A stretch of DNA of 64,000 bases, taken from NCBI GenBank assembly GCA_951640195.1, contig OX621176.1:62001-126000 (forward strand), read 5' to 3'. Shown one piece after another: positions 55,082 to 64,000 of this stretch. Each line of letters opens with the position of its first letter. The stretch's first letter is position 1. The position numbers were made by a program, and so were the translations under genes. A model generated the notes under the pieces. It saw only the letters and a list, made by a program, of their open reading frames with translations. It was not told the origin of the DNA and searched no databases. This stretch comes from Porpolomopsis calyptriformis (Eukaryota; Basidiomycota; Agaricomycetes; Agaricales; Hygrophoraceae).

Positions 55082-58000
55082 AGTCCGAACACTTTGCCTA
55101 CCGTTACGGACGTATCTACTCAAGAATGTACCACCACTCCATGCAATCTATTTCGAATTCTTGGTACTCTTGAAGAAGGCAATCTCGGACTCATTTTGGA
55201 CGTTTGGATTGAAGCTACCGACACTGGTCGACGTGTTCCAGCCACTGCTCTGGTTGATAGTGGAGCCTCTGGAAATTTCATGGACGAATCCTTCGCAACT
55301 CGCCACAATTTTACTCTAACACGATTGGAAACCCCAATCCCCATACGGAATGCCGATGGATCTGAAAACTGAGGTGGACCCATTGAGAACAATATTGATA
55401 TTTGGTTAGAGGCTCCCAGAGGACACAATGAACGGATCCGATTGGAAGTGACCGATCTTGGATCCAAAACGGATATTATCCTCAGCTTCCTGTGGCTCAA
55501 AAAGCACAACCCCAACATCGATTGGAAAGAGGCAACACTGGCTCTGGATAGCAAAGATTTCCCTCTTCCACAATGGATAGTGAATGATGCGGAGTCACTG
55601 GGAATGGAATCAGTCATGCTGGCCATGAATCGACGCGTATCGAAGTCAGATGAATCCTGAGCCAGCACGGTGGAAGAAGATATGCGAAAGTTTGTACCAG
55701 AGGTATACTGGAAAGACTACTCTGGCGTCTTTGCCAAAGAATCCTTCGACCGCCTTCCACCGCATTCGGAGTTCGACTACGCCATAGAACTGGACGAAAC
55801 TTTCAGACCAGTCAAAGGTGCGAAATACGCGATGTCCCCTCTTGAGATGGATCATTTACACAAGTTCATTGATGAAAACCTATCCACTGGACGAATACGA
55901 ACTTCCAAGTCGAAACAAGTCTCTCCGTTCTTCTTTGGAAAGAAAGCCGAAGAAGTGAATGCTAAAGGTAAGAACGCTGGCTTACGCCCTATTGAAGACT
56001 ATCGCTACCTTAATGAACACACAGTCCCTGACCACTATCCCCTTCCTCTTCTTCACCAAATACTCCAAAGACCCAAGCTCTTAACAGCATCTCTATTCAC
56101 GGTCATGGATATCCGATGGGGATTCAACAATGTCAGGATCAGAGAAGGCGACGAATGGAAAGCTGCTTTCATTACTGAAGCAGGCACCTTCGAGCCCACC
56201 ATCATGTTCTTTGGTTTGCGGAACTCACCAGCCACCTTTCAACAGATGATCGACACAAGATTCAAAAAAGTCCTGGACTCTGGAAACGTCTTTATCTATA
56301 TCGATGACGTGCTTGTTTGTGGAGACGATTTACAGGAGTTACGACACTGGACCTTCAAAACTCTAGATATCATGAAGAAACACGGACTCTCATGTAAACC
56401 TGTCAAATGCCAGTTTGAGAAGGAAGAAGTCATTTATCTCAGAGTCGTCCTATCCAAAGGATGAATCACCACCAATCCGAAGAAGGTCGATGCTATTATG
56501 TCTTGGCCTATTCCAGAAACGGTGAAACAACTCCAATCCTTCTTGGGCAGTGCGAACTTTTGGCGAAGATATATCAAGGATTTCTCCAAAGTCGCTACCC
56601 CTCTCTACAAACTCTTACACAATGAAACTGTGTGGGAATGGACTCCTTGGAGACAAGAAGCCTTCGACAACATCAAATCCCTCTTGACGAACGCGCCCGT
56701 TCTTCATATTCCTGATCGCGATCTCCCTTATTGTCTAGAAACCGATGCCTCTATCATTGGGATCGCAGGAATACTCTCTCAGCTTCATGATGGACACTGG
56801 AAGCCTGTTAGCTATCATTCAAGATCTACTTCTCCTGCCGAAAAGAACTACCCAACCCACGATCTAGAACTCCTGGCAATCATTGACTCTTTCAAACAAT
56901 GGCGCCACCTCCTTGAAGGAGTGAGACACGACATTCTCATTAGGACAGACAGTTTGGCTTTACGATATTTCTCCAAAAATCTTCGCTTATCAAATCACCA
57001 GACTCGTTGGTCTGAATATCTGTCCAGATTTGGGTTCATAATTGAATACGTTCCAGGTAGGAAGAACAAGGCCAATGGCTTGTCCAGGCGCCCGGATTAC
57101 TTGCCCGACATCGAAGCCGACGTGGAGAACAAAGTTCTGATAGCGCGCGACCAATGGATTAATTCAATTGTCAAGTTGTCAAATTCAAACCTTCTCTCTA
57201 GATTACGCTTCAAAACCCCACTCCCACAGAAAATCCAAGATAAACTCGAGGATGCCTCACTCGCTTGGACCCAAGCTGATGGGCTTGTACGCGATGTTGA
57301 AGGTCGGATAGTGGTGCCGGAGGAAGTATCTCTGCGCACAGACATTATATGACTGTCCCACGCCTACCCCCACGCTGGCCACCCTGGCATTGAGAAGATG
57401 AAGGAACTCGTCCTTCATAACTTTATTTGGGATGGTGCCCCACAAGACATCACCAACTACATTCGATCCTGCCCCACTTGTCAACAAAACAAGAACTTCC
57501 CCTCGAAGCTGTCAGGACTACTCCAACCCATACCCCCCTCTATGGAACCATGGAAAGAAATCACCGTCGATCTCATCGTTGAACTCCCCAAGTCACAAGG
57601 CTACAATGCTGTAATGGTCGTTGTCGATCGCTTCACTAAACGTGCTCACTTCATTCTGACAACTTCCAATCTTTCATCAGAAGGTGCTGTGAAACTCTTT
57701 CGGAATCACGTCTGGAAACATCATGGATGGCCCCAAAAGGTTATATCTGATCACGGAGTGCAATTTGTGTCCAAATTCACAGAAGCTCTCAATAACTCCT
57801 TAGGAATCATCTCCGGTCTCTCCACTGCATATCATCCCCAAACGGATGGTCAAACGGAACGTACTAATCAAGAACTCGAAGTCTATTTATGTTTCTATAC
57901 CAACTTTATGCAGGACGACTGGTCAGAATGGCTCGCTTCTGCGGAATTCGCCTACAACAATCGGCAACACTCTGCCACTTCACAATCACCATTCTATATG

Positions 58001-58621
58001 GAATACGGATGTCATCCCCACCTTCCCACAGCTATTCTGGATCAAAGCAATGTGCCCGCAGCAAACACCTTTCACGAACGCCTTACACGCGCACAGCAAA
58101 ACGCCGAACGATCCTTATCAAAGACAACAGAGTCAATGAAGAAATACGCTGATTGAAAACGGAAACCTTCACCCTCCTACGAAGAAGGAGATCTAGTCTG
58201 GTTGGATACCAAGAATATCAAGATGACACGACCCTCGAAGAAACTCGACAATCGACAGACCGGACCATTCAAGGTCTTGAAGAAGATATCGGACCTTGCT
58301 TATCTGATCGACATTCCCGGAACATGGAGACTACACCCAGTCTTTCACGTTTCACTCCTGAGACCCAATGTCGGAAATGAATTGCTCCACCCTGATGTCA
58401 TCGACACATCACGGCCTCCTCCTGATCTGATCGAAAATGAAGAAGAATATGAGGTCGAATCCATATTACAACATTCCAGAGCTAAACGACGCCGAAAGTA
58501 TCTGGTCAAATGGAAAGGCTATCCGATCGAAGAAGCCACTTGGGAAGATTGATCAAACATTTTACGACACGCCAAGGAAATTGTGAAGACGTATGAAGAC
58601 TCAATTCAAATGGCGACCTGA
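55082..58621 (+). pseudogene. Gypsy Pol with C-terminal chromodomain, six in-frame TGA
   Basis: A single frame without indels: protease (ATALVDSGASGNF), RT (FTVMDIRWGFNNVRI, FIYIDDVLVCGDD), RNase H (LETDASIIGIAGILSQL), zinc finger (HAGHPGIEKM...SCPTCQQNK), integrase core (DLIVELPKSQGY, SDHGVQFVSKF, YHPQTDGQTERTNQELE), the GPFKVL and LHPVFHVSLLRP segment, then a chromodomain (EEYEVESILQHS, YLVKWKGYPIEEATWED). TGA occurs at 55370, 55658, 56462, 57350, 58154 and 58550, mostly in contexts where Arg is expected. Normal end TGA at 58619-58621. Confidence 0.92.
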
Positions 58622-58687
58622 TTCTATTCATTCGTTTGTCATCATCCCGTCTGCCAAGAATTGACCTCTATTTTTAGAACCACTCCT

Positions 58688-58693
58688 TATAAA
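58688..58693 (+). promoter_or_regulatory. TATAAA box upstream of the third Gypsy ORF
   Basis: TATAAA 88-93 bp before the ATG at 58781, followed by an AC-rich leader (CAACAATCAAGACCACTCA) like fungal 5' leaders. Confidence 0.45.
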
Positions 58694-58780
58694 CTACAAG
58701 ATGTCTCCACTTTCCTTCACAATTCAATAACTTTGTTGCAACAATCAAGACCACTCAACCAAAACCGCAACAACTTCATC

Positions 58781-59527
58781 ATGCCTGCTACATGATCCAC
58801 ACGATCCCCCTCCCCTCAAGTCGCCATCCGGCGTTCTGGACGAATCCCTTTGTCCGCCATCCGCTCCCCTACTCCCGGTCCCTCCACCTCTGCTTCCTCC
58901 CCCCGGCAATTACGTTGACAAGCCCGCGCTCGCGCAGAAGACTTCTTCAAGGAGTATCCTACTCAAACTCCCCCTCCCAAAGATCCTGCCATCACCATCT
59001 CCCATCTCACTGTCCACAGCAACAGCGTCAGCAACTGGAATCGCGAACTCCGTCAAGAACGCGAAGTTTTGCAAGCCGAGCTTAAAGCGTCAGAAAAGAG
59101 TGCCTTATTTTGGAAGAACCATTGGGATCAGAGTGAGTTGAAAGTTTGGGAACTCCAGCGCCAGAAGAGACGAACGTGGGTTGATTGCTACAACGTCACT
59201 ACCCGCGCCATCATCGCCAAGCTCGTAGAAGAGAGTTGTCGAAGCGAACGACTCACCAGGGAAGACTTCCTTCGGGCACAACGAGACCTCGCGACAACGG
59301 AGACATTGATCGAATACGGAGAATCAGTCAAATATCCCATCAACGTCGACCTAGGGTACCTGATCGACGACGACGACGTCGCGACAGTCCGAGCCCCCTC
59401 CCCCATCGAAATGACTTCGGAAGTCAAACTCATCGCTTCCCCCTCAGTGGCCATTGAGGCCCCCACCACCGAGGAAATCCCGACTCAGGCCTCAGAAGAC
59501 GAGACGACCGACACTGCCCAAGTTTGA
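58781..59527 (+). pseudogene. Third ORF of the Gypsy element (248 codons), two in-frame TGA
   Basis: The frame from ATG 58781 to TGA 59525-59527 encodes a Ser/Pro/Arg-rich start, then EDFFKEYPTQTPPPKDP, a predicted coiled coil (NRELRQEREVLQAELKASE, KVWELQRQKRRTWVD) and an acidic tail (YLIDDDDVATV, EDETTDTAQV). TGA codons at 58793 and 58916 sit in Arg-rich context and match the decay pattern of gag and pol. No signal peptide, membrane segment or envelope-like feature is seen. Position is that of env in other Gypsy elements, but the sequence does not support an envelope. Function unknown. Confidence 0.65.
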
Positions 59528-59562
59528 AATTCGGGACGAATTTCCTTTAAAGCTGAGGTGTA

Positions 59563-59974
59563 TGTCACGGTTGGAATTTTCTTTTCTTTTCTTTATCTAA
59601 TCACATGTAAACCTATCTCTTATCTTGGGATTCCCCATACTTGTCAATGGGATTCCCCATTGCCTTTCTCCGGGATTCCCCAGGGACTCCCCACTACTCT
59701 ACCTATATGCAGACATACTTTATTTCCGTTATGTTTCAACCCCTTTATGATTCGTCATCGATCACAATGACTCATTCCTATCTCTACCTCATGTTATGTC
59801 ATACTGACTCACACAGATAAGTAGTCAGTATATAAAGAGTACCTCTTGTACGTATCAGACCTTAAGTCTGATTCCTCGTTAGCCTACTCATAACAAGGAC
59901 TTGGAACCACACCCTATATCTCTTGGGACAGAACACCCGAAGTAAAACGCGTTCCGAACAACCGGTTTATAACA
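59563..59974 (+). repeat. Gypsy 3' LTR (412 bp)
   Basis: Partner of 53067-53478, followed by the GCCCC target duplication at 59975-59979. Confidence 0.95.
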
Positions 59975-60049
59975 GCCCCAGGTCAAGCAGTGACTCTTAC
60001 ATTCTAGGTTACTCGTCCAAATCCTAGTTCTCTATATGAAAGGTAACAG

Positions 60050-62362
60050 TTATGCCCTTGACATTGGAATGCGAGCTGTGTATAACCCAAGGTCATCAAC
60101 TATGGAGCCACTCGAAGCAGGACAAGAGAATGAGACAAGGTCATCTGGGATGACAAACACAAAATGCCAGTTTGCGCGGGAAGGTAGTCCACTACAATTT
60201 GCAAGAAAGTTAACAAGGCCATCCTTAATGCTGTGATCATGGCCTCTGGTGCATTGAAACACATTGAGATATCCTCCACATAGTATAAAAGAGTCGAGAG
60301 CGACTTGTTGGCCACTTCGGGGTACGTAGTAGACGTCTGGTCAAATCTTTAGCTTGGTGGTGGTATCGTAGATGAATGTGCTGCCAACATCAACATGGAG
60401 GGAGAAGACTTGCTGTGCCACTCCATAAATGGTGGCAGAGTGAGGCTGTTTGGTGCTGAATAAAGCATGCCAGTGGGAATTGATATGGTTCGACCGAACC
60501 ATTGGCGTAGCATCCAGATCAATATGCGTTCTGAAATGCCAATGGACGAAAGCTTCAAATATTGAACCAGTCATGCCAAGTTTCAAAAAGTTGGCCCACA
60601 TATTCAACAGCTGATCTTCAGTGAACTCCTCAAGCCTCTGTGCAACTTGTTGCTCAACTGCAGCTGAGATGAGACTAGTTGTAAAGCTCCGGTCACCCAA
60701 TGCAGATCCTCGCATGTGCCGAATCAGGCAGATTTTATGTGAAAAGGCATCAAGTGACAATCGGGCAGCGTTTGAAAAAATCTTTCTGAAGAGATCGGGA
60801 TCAGTTCTATCGATTAAGGTGTCACGTTCAGAGATGTGATCTGTAACTTCATCAGGAGTCATTTCAAGGCAGAAGCATGCAGTGGGGCCTAAGCGATCAT
60901 ATCTCTGTGCCACGTCATCTCTATTTGAATATAGGATATTGGCACTGTGGTAGAAGAGAGGGCTCAGCACGAGTGGGTCATGAGAGGAACATGCTCACGC
61001 ATACTCGATCTCTGCCCTTGTCCAAGGATTCATTATCACCTGATGGAATGTCCATGTCTGCATAATCCCTGACCAGCAAGCTGGATGAGGGGAGGTGAGA
61101 TAGATGGGGAAGACACCAGGTGGGAAATGGGCCAGGGTGCTTGGAATGCTGGAGGATGAGTAAGCAGAATCAATGATAGTCCATATGCGTGAGCTAAATT
61201 TGTTGAAGGCAAATGTAGCAGGGATGACAAAAACCCCTTCAGAACAGAAGAGATAGAGAATGGGTCCTTGAAACCACAGAGAAACAGACTTTTCCCCAAG
61301 ACGTCGACGCAGGACGTAGTAGGCCCAGAATAATTTTCCTATGCCCAAAGGAGTATCAAAAAACATGCTTCTCGTATCAATGATGGAGTACTGACCGATT
61401 CCAGGCTGGCCTGTGACAACAATTGCAGCTGGATGATATGACTTGCCCTCCTCGTACTTATCTTCAACCCATTTATAGATTCTGAGATATTCAGCATGAA
61501 TGAGAAGTGGCATCCATTTGGTGTCAATGATTAGGGGTGGGATCGCAGGAAGGAGATCACCATCATTCTCTCCCCCATTCTCCTCGTCATTAGGATTAGG
61601 GACTGAATCCTTAAGAGAAGTGTGCTCCTGAGGTAGAGGAACGCCCCAAAACTGCTCATAGAAATGCAAGATCAGATCCACCTGGGCGTTATCATGGCGA
61701 AGTGGATCAAACCCTGAAAACATTATTTAAGGCAATGAAGTAAAGAGTAACATAGAAGCTGTACCGAACTTCGCGTAACAAGGGCCATTATCCACAATCA
61801 AAGAATCTGGTAATAAATATCAATACTATAATGCATATAGGAATGAGAAGATATCCAAAGGAGAGATGGAAATGAGTCAGATGAGAATGGAAGACATGAG
61901 GTTGAGTGCTAACACAATGCCCACTCACCCTTTTTAGGTCGTTTACCCCTCTCTTCATCGGAACCAATGCCATCAAGGTCATGCTTGCAGGATTCAGGCA
62001 TGATAGGCACCCACACAAGAACATGGATGTGGAGATACTTGGGAGGTTCCTGAAAGAGCTGATTCAGCTTGAAAGGAGGAAGCATTGGCTGAGCCTTGAA
62101 TTGCGTTAGATCTTGTATTGGCACCTTGATATCGCTGTAAGGGATGGATACCTGTCAGGCGACCATAAGCCTGGAGCCAGCCAAAGTCAAGACCACTCAC
62201 TAGAGAAAGCCTGAGTGAGTCAGCATCAAGGTGGGCAAATGCATGTTTCTTTTTTTCCATGATGATTTCTCTCAAATCGCCAACAGTCTCCTCCTTATCA
62301 ATCTTAACAGGGAAGGTGTTCTCCAGGGGATCCCCAATACACAAGCAGTTGAGTTTGAGCAT
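60050..62362 (-). pseudogene. Crinkler (CRN)-type P-loop NTPase gene with one in-frame TGA
   Basis: Exon 1 (62362-62201) encodes the CRN ubiquitin-like domain: MLKLNCLCIGDPLENTFPVK, VGDLREIIMEKKK, LDADSLRLSL; exon 2 continues VSIPYSDIKVPIQD and YLHIHVLVWVP. Other introns: 61807-61928, 61714-61764, 61339-61395 and 60945-60998, all GT-AG. The P-loop is split by an intron and joins as VTGQPGIGKLFWAYYVLRRR; Walker A is GxxGxGK but has Leu where Ser/Thr is usual. RDDVAQRYDRLGPTACFCLE follows. A TGA at 60343-60341 interrupts before PDVYYVPRSGQQVALDSFIL and the family-typical LVSFSCPASS end (stop at 60050). CRN proteins are proposed effectors or conflict NTPase-nucleases; the role here is unknown. 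Confidence 0.75.
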
Positions 62363-62404
62363 GATGGTAAAGATAGAGTAGAGTTGAGAGTTACATAATA
62401 TCAT

Positions 62405-62798
62405 GCACAGTCACGCTCAGTAAAAATGAAAAGTCGCTTCATCTGCACCAATATTATTTACGCAAAATTTGTGACTTTTCTAGTCGACTTCTTTTCTTTT
62501 TTTAAATCTCTGGACAAGTGTCAAGCTCTGTGCAAACCGCTGAGCATTGTAAACAACGTGCACCGCCGTCGAAGATCGGCCCTTATCTAGATTTTTCTCA
62601 AATCTTGCAGGGAAGGCTGTAGGTTAGGGTTATATTATCTTATTGTTAGATGACGACAATTAACGGAATCTAAATGACAATAAGTCATACGGTGGCTTCA
62701 GCTAGGCGAATGGATGATCCGCTGAGTGTACGCCTTTTTGTTCTAAAAACCTATATGAACGCACCGTTCCCTCACGTTTGCTCGTACATCCCACCTGA
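62405..62798. other. Divergent promoter region, CRN gene and next gene
   Basis: AT-rich, with no gene. Contains the 35-bp repeat at 62556-62590. Confidence 0.45.
62556..62590 (-). repeat. 35-bp repeat shared with 13537-13571 (inverted)
   Basis: Exact reverse-complement match to 13537-13571, about 195 bp upstream of the CRN start codon. Confidence 0.75.
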
Positions 62799-63849
62799 AT
62801 GTCGACAACCAAAGTCGCGTTCCCGCCACCTCCGCCCACCTCCAATACTCTGACAGTAAAACAACGCCACCAACTGCTCCGCTCCACGAAGAAACTTGGT
62901 CAGCTGCTTGGGTCTACGCCTCACGTACTTGACGAGTCATATCAACTAGGTCAGGTTCTCTCGAATCCGCCGCTTTGCCACATTCACTCACCGCTCAACA
63001 GGTCCACTCCAGGTCCAACTACCCTTTCGTCCTTCGAAACACCTCCGCCATCAATCACTGTCTTCCCGCGGTCGTTCCTCGATGGATACCGTCTCCTCTA
63101 CTTCCTCCACCTCTCAAGAATCGTCCACCTCGTCATCGCGCTCCGCTGCCACATATTCGGACCCTCTGAACGCCACAGAGACATGGCATCTCCATTACCC
63201 CATCCATAGCCCTCCACTCCTGAGACTGGCACGAAACCTTCCTGTCTTCCCTCCACCTTCTAACATGGGTTCAGTCAAACGTGCCCTGGAAACCGTCCCC
63301 GCGTCGCCCCTCTCGCCCCTCTCGCCACCTCCTTCCTATGCGGTCACCGAAGACATTAGCTACACACTGAGTATTTCTCGCCGTCAATCCACCCACTCCT
63401 TGCACGCAGAAGAACCCTCGTTCACCGTTCCCTCAGACTCGAGCGTTCGGCGGCAGAAGATGGATAGGCTGAAGCGGAAGCTGGGTGGTAACGTTCCCGT
63501 CGGTCTCGTCTACCCTCCGGAAGAAACGTATACTCCCCCCCCGCCTCCCCCCCCGGATCAAACCCATCAGATCGGCCAAAAGCGGTTGACGGTGCACTAC
63601 GGCCCGCCTCCGTCCGAGCCCAAATCAGAGACGAGAGAGAAGAAATTAAATTCGATCACGGAGGGTGCGGACGAACGCGGGGCGAAAGAATTTAGCTATC
63701 CGCCCGCTCAGAGGTCAACCGAGCCACCCTCCGTGTTGGATGAGGTTGACGTCGACATCGATGCGATGTTCATGGGTCTTGTTAGGAAACTCACAGGGAG
63801 GAAACGACCTTTGGTTGATGAGAAGAACGAATATTCGTGCCATGTTTGA
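62799..63849 (+). CDS. Conserved-looking protein with short basic helix motifs, unknown function
   Basis: Exon 1 (62799-62949) encodes MSTTKVAFPPPPPTSNTLTV, then KQRHQLLRSTKKLGQLLGST, a basic helix motif. Intron 62950-63001 joins in frame to the second exon, giving 332 aa. The middle is Ser/Pro-rich (SPLSPLSPPPSY), followed by a second basic motif (RRQKMDRLKRKLGGNVPVGL), a proline run and an acidic end (VDVDIDAMFMGLVRKLTGRK). No catalytic residues or signals are seen. The paired KKLG/KRKLG motifs suggest a fungal-specific regulatory or scaffold protein, but no function can be named. Confidence 0.75.
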
Positions 63850-64000
63850 TACCCTTTGGTCCATATTTGACGTTGTTTACGTGTCGCGTTGTCACGTGGT
63901 GTGGTTGATTAGCGATAAACAAGCTGTGTATGACTTAACGTCGGCCTCTCGCGTTCTTGTCCTTCAACACCTTCCTCGGTCATTCTAAATGCCTCGCAAA

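Larger units (their letters stand above)
53067..59974 (+). mobile_element. Ty3/Gypsy chromodomain LTR retrotransposon (chromovirus), decayed
   Basis: It has 412-bp LTRs (TGTCA...TAACA) and a GCCCC target duplication on both sides (53062-53066, 59975-59979). Order is gag, protease, RT, RNase H, integrase, chromodomain, then an additional ORF. The LTRs differ at about 11 of 412 positions, nine of them at CpG-type sites, so the insertion is fairly young. It sits between the CRN gene and the glycosidase relic. Confidence 0.95.

Noticed and set aside
58781..59527. Envelope gene of the Gypsy element
   Set aside because: The position fits, but there is no signal peptide, membrane segment, cleavage site or cysteine pattern.
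45218..59527. Reassigned or read-through TGA codon
   Set aside because: Intact core genes in the window use TGA only at ends or not at all, and CpG decay explains the pattern more simply.
63989..64000. Start of another gene (ATG CCT CGC AAA at the window end)
   Set aside because: Only four codons are visible; cannot be supported.
1..64000. tRNA or rRNA genes
   Set aside because: I looked for box A/B and rRNA-like stretches in the intergenic parts and saw none; a tRNAscan run would be decisive.

Overview
The window is nuclear DNA from a filamentous basidiomycete, almost certainly an agaricomycete. The evidence is short (about 50 bp) GT-AG introns in nearly every gene, a fungal Zn2Cys6 factor, and agaricomycete-type F-box, HNH and Crinkler (CRN) families among ordinary single-copy eukaryotic genes. 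All calls come from reading the sequence. Splice sites are inferred from consensus and frame continuity, and no database was searched.

Layout. 1-7.3 kb: the 3' end of an unknown Ser/Pro-rich gene, a Zn2Cys6 transcription factor, and an F-box/LRR-like gene. 7.3-23.6 kb: an accessory island with CRN and methyltransferase relics, a broken Cys-rich gene, and six HNH nuclease genes. Four of the six arose by a recent tandem duplication (about 3.8 kb, offset 4,855 bp). The second copy is flanked by inverted methyltransferase sequences. 23.8-43.1 kb: a gene-dense core of an SDR, COG6, SDH2, NDC1, SAE2/CtIP, TAL1, ATG13, a small conserved gene and a KRE6/SKN1-type GH16 gene. 44.8-62.4 kb: a nested mobile-element region. 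62.8-63.85 kb: one more core gene of unknown function.

The mobile region is layered. A foldback element with 65-bp inverted ends (44782-51678) was entered by a Copia element (45102-51541, TSD TGGGA). The Copia was then hit by a 203-bp solo LTR (TSD GATAT) and by a 1,709-bp TG...CA element (TSD GATAG). The latter carries its own TATA box, an intact three-exon gene for a 236-aa protein, and a polyadenylation signal. Separately, a chromodomain Gypsy element (53067-59974, TSD GCCCC) lies between a CRN-type NTPase gene and a chimeric glycosidase/kinase relic. That Gypsy element appears to use Tf1-like self-priming and has an extra ORF after pol with its own promoter-like leader.

The most unusual signals are: (1) the spliced-gene-bearing 1.7-kb element; (2) the third ORF of the Gypsy element; (3) decay of both retroelements almost only at CpG, so that nearly all in-frame stops are TGA at probable arginine codons; (4) the HNH/CRN island. 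The CRN P-loop NTPase and HNH families belong to classes often linked to genome conflict or effector biology, but their roles here are inference.
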